Part shown: piece by piece, positions 1-4,724 of the stretch
Layout of the letters: each line of letters opens with the position of its first letter
Numbering within the stretch: the stretch's first letter is position 1
Assembly (NCBI GenBank): GCA_964517075.1
Contig: CAZFAT010000419.1
Span: forward strand, 1 to 25,949
Direction of reading: 5' to 3'
DNA from: CAZFAT01 sp964517075
Lineage (GTDB): Bacteria; Acidobacteriota; Vicinamibacteria; Vicinamibacterales; SCN-69-37
Length of the DNA: 25,949 nt
Made by a program: the position numbers and the translations under genes
The notes under the pieces: generated by a model
Database searches by the model: none
What the model saw: only the letters and a program-made list of their open reading frames with translations
What the model was told of the DNA's origin: nothing

Positions 1-168
1 GCCGTGCTCGCCCGCGCGCGTGGGATGACCGAAGGCGAGCGGTGCGCCCTGTTCCGGATGGGCAATCAGCACGACCTGACGCACGCGGCGCTCGGTCCCG
101 GCGCCGGCCGTCGTCACGATGAGGACGACGACCGCGACGACCGCGGCGGGCTCCCGACGTGTTTTTGA
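1..168 (+). CDS. C-terminal end of an unrecognised protein (partial at left edge)
   Basis: Frame 1 is open from the first base to a TGA at 166-168, while the other two forward frames are closed early (stops near 26 and 118). The 55 visible residues begin in an alanine/arginine-rich stretch and end with an acidic run (HDEDDDRDDRGG). No family is recognised. It stops 12 bp before the start of the next small gene, which has a GAGGGG ribosome site inside this gap, so it would fit as the upstream gene of the same accessory operon. The true start lies outside the window. The reading is supported only by frame openness and spacing. Confidence 0.35.
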   Translation, partial: AVLARARGMTEGERCALFRMGNQHDLTHAALGPGAGRRHDEDDDRDDRGGLPTCF

Positions 169-180
169 GGGGCACACCCG

Positions 181-477
181 ATGCCGCATCCGCTCGCCCT
201 GGCCGCTGAACTCGTCGAACGCTACGCGCCGGAGTGTAGCGACCGCGACATCGCGCTCGGCGCGCTCGACGCGCTCTTGCTGCACGCCGACGCCGACCAG
301 CGGCACTGCCGAGACTGTCAGCAAGAATTTTTCCTGTGCGCGCCCGAGCGGCTGTTTTTTCAGTCGGAAGGACTCGCGGAGCCCACGCGCTGCAAAAAAT
401 GCCGTCAAGCGCGGAAGCGCGCGAGAGAACAACATGAGCATGACGAAGAACCCGCCCGCGACCCCGGCCACCGCTGA
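181..477 (+). CDS. Small zinc-ribbon protein, zf-trcl-like
   Basis: 98 aa. The middle of the protein carries two CxxC pairs, C43/C46 (HCRDC) and C71/C74 (RCKKC), separated by an aromatic-rich stretch (EFFLC, RLFFQSEGL) and followed by basic residues RQARKRAR. This layout resembles the probable zinc-ribbon domain family PF13451 (zf-trcl), small proteins whose role is unknown. A GAGGGG Shine-Dalgarno-like site at 167-172 lies 8 nt before the ATG. The last 44 nt overlap the start of the next small gene in another frame, an arrangement typical of compact phage or element operons. The function is probably nucleic-acid or protein binding, but that is only inferred from the zinc ribbon. Confidence 0.65.
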   Translation: MPHPLALAAELVERYAPECSDRDIALGALDALLLHADADQRHCRDCQQEFFLCAPERLFFQSEGLAEPTRCKKCRQARKRAREQHEHDEEPARDPGHR

Positions 478-625
478 CCCGGTCGCCGCGCCCGTCACCG
501 AGTGCCCGCGCTGCACGGCCGCCGGCCGCGCGCATCGAATGCGACCGGAGACGCAATTCGCGCGGTCGCGTTGCACCGCGTGCGATTGGGTGACGGCCCG
601 GCCCCGCGGTCGGCGCCCGCGATGA
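434..625 (+). CDS. Very small zinc-ribbon protein
   Basis: 63 aa when started at the ATG at 434, inside the 3' end of the preceding gene; the same frame is open further upstream, but that part would merely shadow the zf-trcl-like gene. It has an Ala/Pro/Thr-rich N-terminus, then two CxxC pairs: C24/C27 (ECPRC) and C47/C50 (RCTAC), the spacing of a single zinc ribbon, and a basic tail ending RPRGRRPR. A second in-frame ATG at 440 is an alternative start; neither has a strong Shine-Dalgarno. No family name is recognised. It lies between two other double-CxxC mini-proteins. Confidence 0.5.
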   Translation: MSMTKNPPATPATADPVAAPVTECPRCTAAGRAHRMRPETQFARSRCTACDWVTARPRGRRPR

Positions 626-661
626 CGCATGACGCCCGCCGAGCGCCCGGAGGACGCGCCG

Positions 662-841
662 ATGATGACGCGGACGCTGTGTCCGCACTGCGGCGACGTG
701 GCGTCGGCGGTCCGCGGGCGCATCCCGTGCGAGGCGTGCGCCGCCGTGTGGGCGCGCTCGGTCGAAGGCGCGGCGCGGGCGCTCGGTCGCATGCGCGTCA
801 GTCGCTGGCCGCAGATGGCCGAGCGGGCGCGGTGGTGGTGA
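662..841 (+). CDS. Very small zinc-ribbon protein
   Basis: 59 aa. Start chosen at the ATG at 662 because GGAGGA at 649-654 sits 7 nt upstream; the in-frame ATG at 629 lacks such a site and would add 11 unremarkable residues. Two CxxC pairs, C7/C10 (LCPHC) and C23/C26 (PCEAC), predict one zinc ribbon, followed by a tryptophan- and arginine-containing helix (AVWARSVEGAARALGRM). It is the last of three consecutive double-CxxC mini-proteins upstream of the integrase. It resembles the zinc-ribbon mini-proteins common in phages and integrative elements, but no specific family is recognised. Confidence 0.55.
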   Translation: MMTRTLCPHCGDVASAVRGRIPCEACAAVWARSVEGAARALGRMRVSRWPQMAERARWW

Positions 842-846
842 GCGAG

Positions 847-852
847 TAGAAT
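847..852 (+). promoter_or_regulatory. Possible -10 hexamer upstream of the integrase
   Basis: TAGAAT at 847-852, just after the last zinc-ribbon gene, is the only good -10-like hexamer in the 115 bp before the integrase. No clear -35 is visible. Two hairpins follow before the integrase start: 864-880 (CGGTGC/GCACCG stem) and 900-918 (GCATCG/CGATGC stem). They could be leader structure or operator half-sites. Confidence 0.25.
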
Positions 853-956
853 CGGGGCGCGGCCGGTGCATGAGGCACCGCGCCGCTCCCCTGGCCGTCG
901 CATCGTTGCGAGCGATGCGGCCGGTTCCGTGTATCTTCTCGCACCGGAGGCCCACC

Positions 957-2120
957 ATGCCGAAACGTGAAGTCGGCGAAATCATCACCCCGCGCCGCGG
1001 CCGGCCCTTCTATGCCATCCGCTACTACGATGCCCGCGGCCGGCGGCATCAAGAGAGCGCGGGCAGCGCCGTCCGCGCCGACGCGGAGCGGTTGCTGCGC
1101 AAAAGGCTGAAGGCGAAAGACGACGGGCGGCCCATTGACCCGCGCGTGGACCGGCTGAAGTTTGACGACGCGGCCCACGACCTCATCACGGACTACACCA
1201 TCCACGGCCGGAAGTCGCTCGACGAAGCGCAACGCCGCATTGACAAGCACCTAACCCCGTTTTTCGGCGGTCTGCGGCTGGCGGGCATCACGGCCGCCGA
1301 CGTCCGGACGTTCATCGCGAAACGGCAGGCCGAGACCTACATCGTGCGCAAGGCCCGCGGCGACGAGCCCGCCGTGCGGCGCTCGTTCTCGAACGCGGAA
1401 ATCAACCGGGAACTGACGACGCTCAAACGGATGTTCTCGCTCGCCATTCAGGCCGAGAAGCTGTTTCACAAACCGTATATCCCGCTGCTCCGCGAGGACA
1501 ACACGCGCACCGGGTTCTTTGAAGTGGAGGCATTCCGCGCGGTCTGTCACGCGCTCCCGGCCGACCTCCGCTCCGTCGTCACGTTCGCCTACATCACGGG
1601 CTGGCGCATCGCGTCGGAAGTGTTCCCGCTCGAATGGCGGCACGTGGATTTCCGCGCCGGGGAAGTGCGGCTCGACGCGGGCACGACGAAGAACGGCGAG
1701 GGCCGCGTGTTCCCGCTGACCGACGAACTGCGGGCGCTCCTGGACGCGCAGCACGCCGCCCACGTGACGCGCACGAAAGCCGGAACGATTGCGCCGTGGG
1801 TGTTCGTCCGGATGATTGCCAAGGGGCGCGGCGGCGACAAGAAACCGCGCCCACTGCGCGCGTTTACGAAAGCGTGGAACGCCGCGTGCCTGACCGCCGG
1901 CTGTCCGGGCCGCATTCCGCATGACCTGCGACGGACGGCCGTGCGGAACATGGTGCGCCGGGGCGTGCCCGAACGGGTCGCGATGCAATTGACCGGACAC
2001 AAAACGCGGTCGGTGTTCGAGCGTTACAACATCGTGAGCGACGGCGACCTGACCGCCGCCGCGACGAAGCTCGCCGGCCTGCTCACCACGACGGCGCGCG
2101 CGACCGCCACGACCGGCTGA
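957..2120 (+). CDS. Tyrosine recombinase / phage-type integrase
   Basis: 387 aa. Start set at the ATG at 957 because GGAGG at 946-950 is 6 nt upstream; the frame is open to 870 but without such support. An N-terminal AP2-like arm-binding region (about 8-50) is followed by a SAM-like core-binding domain (about 65-180) and the catalytic domain. The full catalytic set is visible: R217 (TGWRIASE), K245 (TTKNGEGR), H322 and R325 (PHDLRR), H348 (LTGHK) and nucleophile Y357 (ERYN), with the usual 9-residue H-to-Y spacing, so the enzyme looks active. It would perform site-specific integration and excision. Its stop codon is about 97 bp from the 3' end of tRNA-Cys, the position expected for an integrase beside its own attachment site. 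Confidence 0.95.
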   Translation: MPKREVGEIITPRRGRPFYAIRYYDARGRRHQESAGSAVRADAERLLRKRLKAKDDGRPIDPRVDRLKFDDAAHDLITDYTIHGRKSLDEAQRRIDKHLTPFFGGLRLAGITAADVRTFIAKRQAETYIVRKARGDEPAVRRSFSNAEINRELTTLKRMFSLAIQAEKLFHKPYIPLLREDNTRTGFFEVEAFRAVCHALPADLRSVVTFAYITGWRIASEVFPLEWRHVDFRAGEVRLDAGTTKNGEGRVFPLTDELRALLDAQHAAHVTRTKAGTIAPWVFVRMIAKGRGGDKKPRPLRAFTKAWNAACLTAGCPGRIPHDLRRTAVRNMVRRGVPERVAMQLTGHKTRSVFERYNIVSDGDLTAAATKLAGLLTTTARATATTG

Positions 2121-2219
2121 CGCCCGGTTTTCGATTCCAATGGGCGCACTTATAGGCGCACTTGGGAATTTCGCGACTCACCGCGCCGATGAATTTGCGA
2201 ATTTCCTAGGGATTAGTGG
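2121..2219. other. Probable attachment-site flank of an integrated element
   Basis: Noncoding stretch between the integrase stop and the 3' end of tRNA-Cys, visibly more AT-rich than its surroundings. It contains two direct copies of GGCGCACTT at 2143-2151 and 2155-2163 (12-bp period) and related GAATTT-containing motifs at 2166-2176 and 2191-2200, candidates for integrase arm-type sites. Integrases of this family commonly recombine into the 3' part of tRNA genes, so the crossover core probably lies within 2217-2260. The matching second copy would be to the left of the window. Confidence 0.5.
2143..2163. repeat. Two direct copies of GGCGCACTT
   Basis: GGCGCACTT occurs at 2143-2151 and again at 2155-2163, separated by ATA. 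The pair lies between the integrase and the tRNA-Cys target, which is where arm-type integrase binding sites are often found. Confidence 0.6.
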
Positions 2220-2290
2220 AGGCGCCGCCCGGAATTGAACCGGGGATGGAGGTTTTGCAGACCTCTGCCTTACCGCTTGGCGACGGCGCC
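2217..2290 (-). tRNA. tRNA-Cys (GCA)
   Basis: Minus strand. The acceptor stem pairs GGCGCCG (2284-2290) with CGGCGCC (2221-2227). The anticodon loop CTGCAAA gives anticodon GCA, and the T-loop contains GGTTCAATTCC. The discriminator base is U (position 2220), as is normal for tRNA-Cys, and CCA is encoded (2217-2219). It is about 71 nt without CCA. The 3' end faces the integrase, so this gene is the likely integration target. Confidence 0.97.
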
Positions 2291-2306
2291 CAAAGACAGA
2301 CTCTCT

Positions 2307-2312
2307 ATTGTA
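2307..2312 (-). promoter_or_regulatory. -10 element upstream of tRNA-Cys
   Basis: Read on the minus strand, TACAAT lies 16 nt upstream of the tRNA-Cys 5' end and is followed by AGAGAGTCTG. No good -35 is seen. The same TA(C/G)AATAGAGAGT arrangement occurs in front of the ABC-F gene at 11027-11032. Confidence 0.45.
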
Positions 2313-2449
2313 CGGAAAACCGCGACCGAGAAGTTTCGCGTGCGGAACGGAGCGGGCCCCCGGGCCCCGCGGAGTGAAGGCCGCTTGGCGCCTGTCGGGA
2401 CAGCACGCTGGCCGCCTATGGGAACAAAGCCGAAACGTGGGTGAATGGT

Positions 2450-2497
2450 GCGGCTGGAGCGGAGCGAGCGCCGAAGCGCGAGCGTAGCGCAAGCCGC
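2450..2497. repeat. AGCG-rich imperfect palindromic intergenic element
   Basis: GCGGCT at 2450-2455 is the inverted complement of AGCCGC at 2492-2497. The interior is made of repeated GAGCG/AAGCG units. It lies between tRNA-Gly and tRNA-Cys and is not coding in any convincing frame. It could be a REP-like dispersed element or a processing or termination structure for the tRNA-Gly transcript. A GGGCCCCCGGGCCCC run near 2354-2368 is a second potential hairpin in the same gap. Confidence 0.35.
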
Positions 2498-2531
2498 TAG
2501 CCGGGGTGCAGGGGGCCCCGGCGATAATGGA

Positions 2532-2606
2532 TGGAGCGGGAAACGGGATTCGAACCCGCGACTTCGACCTTGGCAAGGTCGCACTCTACCACTGAGTTAT
2601 TCCCGC
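2532..2606 (-). tRNA. tRNA-Gly (GCC)
   Basis: Minus strand. The acceptor stem pairs GCGGGAA (2600-2606) with TTCCCGC (2536-2542). The anticodon loop TTGCCAA gives anticodon GCC, and the T-arm carries GGTTCGAATCC. The discriminator base is U (2535) and CCA is encoded (2532-2534). It is about 72 nt without CCA. It is transcribed toward tRNA-Cys, about 240 bp away. Confidence 0.97.
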
Positions 2607-2770
2607 CCTGCCGGACCGACTGAGTCTATCCAAACCGCCGAACAGCGGCAACTCGACGCCCCACTCGCCGTTCACCACCTCGGCCCTTGGCGCACGCAGG
2701 ATTTCCGCGTGGCAGTCCTGCCAGTCCTTGAGGGTTTTGCCATCTCAGAAAGAATTCAGACAAAAGAAAA

Positions 2771-2792
2771 AGGCCCGCCTTGCGGCGGGCCT
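2771..2792 (-). terminator. Strong intrinsic terminator, minus strand
   Basis: A perfect 9-bp stem, AGGCCCGCC/GGCGGGCCT with a 4-nt loop, is followed on the minus strand by TTTTTCTTTTG. On the plus strand only a short CTTTCCC follows, so it acts mainly on minus-strand transcripts arriving from positions above 2800. Confidence 0.85.
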
Positions 2793-2995
2793 TTCCCGAA
2801 TACCTCTGGCTCCCCAGCATGACCCCCTCCGAAACGGAATGGGTCTCAGAAGTACTCGGCCCTTCCAAGAGCAAGGTACGTGCCGCGCTGATTTCCTCGC
2901 GAAACTTGTAAGCCTTTTCGAGCGAGTCCACGTGCCTGCCCACATTGGCACGCAGGAGGGAACGGTCGCCGAAACGCGGCAAGCGTTGACCACAA
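2793..2995 (-). ncRNA. Candidate structured non-coding RNA of unknown class
   Basis: A roughly 200-nt gap with no convincing gene contains four good hairpins in a row and ends in a strong minus-strand terminator. The hairpins are: 2821-2845 (GACCC/GGGTC outer stem, TCCG/CGGA inner stem), 2896-2926 (CTCG/CGAG plus CGAAA/TTTCG), 2931-2952 (CGTGCC/GGCACG), and 2964-2991 (GGTC/GACC plus GCCG/CGGC). The downstream neighbours are tRNA-Gly and tRNA-Cys. I could not match it to RNase P RNA, tmRNA, SRP RNA or 6S RNA by their conserved cores. The 5' end is uncertain because no clear minus-strand promoter is visible. A minus-strand coding frame through the region exists but lacks family similarity. Confidence 0.45.
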
Positions 2996-3025
2996 ATGCC
3001 CGTCCGGTGCCGCTCGCGTGGGCTG

Positions 3026-3031
3026 TAGACT
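3026..3031 (+). promoter_or_regulatory. -10-like hexamer immediately before the TPR-DUF2914 gene
   Basis: TAGACT at 3026-3031 ends 8 nt before the ATG at 3040, and there is no Shine-Dalgarno in between. This spacing would place the transcription start at or next to the start codon (leaderless mRNA). Confidence 0.35.
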
Positions 3032-3039
3032 TTGAGCGG

Positions 3040-4104
3040 ATGACCGAAATCCGAGACCCGGCTTCGCTCGTGGAGTCTGCGCAGCAGGCGGCCGCGGTGG
3101 GGGACTACGCCACGGCGGCGCACCGCCTGCGAGACGCCGCGGACTGGCAGGAGCGCCAGCAGGGACCCGACCACCCCACTCTCGTCAACACGCTGAACAA
3201 CCTCGGCGTCGTGCTGGAACGTTCAGGACGGCTGGCCGAGGCCGAGGCCGCGTATCGTCGCGCCTACGCCATCGCGCGCAAGGTCTACGCCGCCGACCAC
3301 CCCTTCGTCGCGACGAGCGCCGCCAATCTCCGCGAGTTCTGCGACGCGCATGGACTGGTGTTCGACCCGACGGTGCAGAGACCGCCGGCGCGACCGAAGC
3401 CCGCCCCCGTCGTCGAGCGTGGCGACGATCCCGTCCTGCAGCCCGTTCCGGCACTCGGTCTGCCGGCGGACGAGTCGCAGCCGCGCTCCCTGCGCATTCC
3501 CTTCATCCTTGGCGTGGCCGTCGTCGCCCTTGGCCTGATCGCCTGGCTGATGAGCGGGTCGGCAGAGCAGGCCGCGTCGCCGGGCGTCAATCCGGTGCCA
3601 GCTGCCGAGCGCGGCGAAGCCGCTCCGCCCGTCACGTCAGCCCCAGCGCCATCCCGGGTCCCAGCAGTCAGCGCGCCCTCGGAACCAACGAAAACGGGGA
3701 GGGCAGCGCCCCCGCCCGTCCGCGAGACGCCGGCGTCCCGCCCGACGCCCGCTAACTCCTCCGCGAGCCTCTCCGTCGTCGACGCAGAACTTTGCCAGGC
3801 ACTGGTGACGCGCGCCGGTGGCGCCGAATGGACGTGCACGCCGGCGGGTGCGTCAGTGCCTCCAGGACGACTGGCCTACTACACACGCATCCGGTCATCA
3901 GCGGCCGTGGATGTCCAGCATCGCTGGTATCGCGGTGATGCCCTGCAACAGCGAGTTGAGCTGCCGGTGCAGGCCAACCCGGGCTCGGGGTATCGCACGT
4001 ACAGTCGGCGCACGATAGGTTCCGACGAGGCGGGCCCGTGGCGCGTCGAACTCAGAAACGCTGCGGGCGCCCTGCTGGACGAGCAGCGGTTCGTGGTTCG
4101 CTGA
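3040..4104 (+). CDS. TPR - transmembrane - DUF2914 protein
   Basis: 354 aa. The frame is open upstream to 2728, but that part overlaps the hairpin region and reads as low-complexity; the protein-like sequence begins at the ATG at 3040 (MTEIRDPASL). The N-terminal domain (about 10-105) has tetratricopeptide-like helices of the kinesin-light-chain/TPR_12 type (TLVNTLNNLGVVLERSGRLA, then AEAAYRRAYAIARKVY). A Pro/Arg linker is followed by one membrane helix (about 152-170, FILGVAVVALGLIAWLM) and a long Ala/Pro/Ser linker. The C-terminal about 105 residues resemble DUF2914 (HRWYRGDALQQRVELPV, GYRTYSRRTI, GPWRVELRNAAGALL). The TPR part would be cytoplasmic and DUF2914 periplasmic. Role unknown; a trans-envelope adaptor or sensor is plausible. 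It converges with the next gene, 13 bp away. Confidence 0.75.
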   Translation: MTEIRDPASLVESAQQAAAVGDYATAAHRLRDAADWQERQQGPDHPTLVNTLNNLGVVLERSGRLAEAEAAYRRAYAIARKVYAADHPFVATSAANLREFCDAHGLVFDPTVQRPPARPKPAPVVERGDDPVLQPVPALGLPADESQPRSLRIPFILGVAVVALGLIAWLMSGSAEQAASPGVNPVPAAERGEAAPPVTSAPAPSRVPAVSAPSEPTKTGRAAPPPVRETPASRPTPANSSASLSVVDAELCQALVTRAGGAEWTCTPAGASVPPGRLAYYTRIRSSAAVDVQHRWYRGDALQQRVELPVQANPGSGYRTYSRRTIGSDEAGPWRVELRNAAGALLDEQRFVVR

Positions 4105-4117
4105 TTCCCGGCGCCGC

Positions 4118-4654
4118 TCAGAATCCGAGCGTCAACCGGACGCCACGGCGACCCTGGCCGGCAATCGGCGACAACCCCAGCCGCGCCGATGCGTGAGCCG
4201 GCCGCGAGAAGACCACCTTGTCGCTGGACTGCACGCCGTCGATGCCCACGCCAATCCCGGCACCCATCGCGCCATACACCAGAATCATCGGAATGGCGGC
4301 GCCTGAGCCAATCTCCCTGACGATGGCCAGAGCCACGAGCGTCCCGAGGCCGGCGCCGACGCCAAACCCGATCTTCGCGCCATTGGCGAGCGTATCCGCG
4401 TGCCGGTACCGGATGGTGGCGGTGGCGTCCTCCTGCAGCACGCGGGTGGCGCCGTCCACGTCGATCTCGAGCGATGTCCTGAGCAGCCGGATCATGCGGC
4501 CTCGCGTCTCCCGGCCATCGTTTCCGGTGATGGTGAGGGTGTCTCCGGCCTTGATGAGAACTCTCAACTGATCGAACGTGCTGGCCAGTTCCTGCGCTCT
4601 GGCGGGCCACGCGGAGCCGAGAACCAGGATTCCCGCGACGAGGACCCTAAGCAT
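4118..4654 (-). CDS. Small exported or membrane-associated protein of unknown function
   Basis: 178 aa. Start at 4654, where GGGAGG lies 5 nt upstream on the minus strand; an upstream in-frame start at 4690 lacks this. A signal peptide is clear (MLRVLVAGILVLGSAWPARA, cleavage near AQ). The next section (about 25-80) looks like a small beta domain (DTLTITGNDGRETRGRMIRL, then LLRTSLEIDV), resembling regulators or exported proteins that describe a value and a threshold, but no family is recognised. A glycine-rich hydrophobic stretch (about 95-140, KIGFGVGAGLGTLVALAIV) could form a helical hairpin in the membrane. It lies 70 bp downstream of the PQQ-propeller gene on the same strand and may be co-transcribed. 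Confidence 0.65.
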   Translation of the reverse strand: MLRVLVAGILVLGSAWPARAQELASTFDQLRVLIKAGDTLTITGNDGRETRGRMIRLLRTSLEIDVDGATRVLQEDATATIRYRHADTLANGAKIGFGVGAGLGTLVALAIVREIGSGAAIPMILVYGAMGAGIGVGIDGVQSSDKVVFSRPAHASARLGLSPIAGQGRRGVRLTLGF

Positions 4655-4724
4655 GTGTGCCTCCCTGGCCAATGATGGGGGCCGGGACACGGGAAGTCCT
4701 GACGGCTGTGCTGAAAAGTGCTGA

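Noticed and set aside
502..849. Plus-strand open frame of 115 codons overlapping two zinc-ribbon genes
   Set aside because: Arg/Ala/Gly-rich translation without motifs. The competing frames carry CxxC pairs and, for the third gene, a good ribosome site.
1251..2000. Minus-strand open frame opposite the integrase
   Set aside because: Histidine/arginine/glycine-rich antisense frame without motifs; the plus strand has an intact catalytic set.
2793..2995. RNase P RNA, tmRNA, SRP RNA or 6S RNA as identity of the structured region
   Set aside because: A GAGGAAA resembling the RNase P core occurs, but the rest of that core and the 3' conserved block are absent. There is no tRNA-like end with CCA for tmRNA, no SRP tetraloop-helix core, and no single rod-like fold with a central bubble for 6S.
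2626..3174. Minus-strand open frame of about 180 codons, with a protein-looking stretch around 2860-2960
   Set aside because: It runs through the strong terminator at 2771-2792 and the hairpin block and overlaps the TPR gene start. No start site or family similarity supports it. A structured RNA explains the region better.
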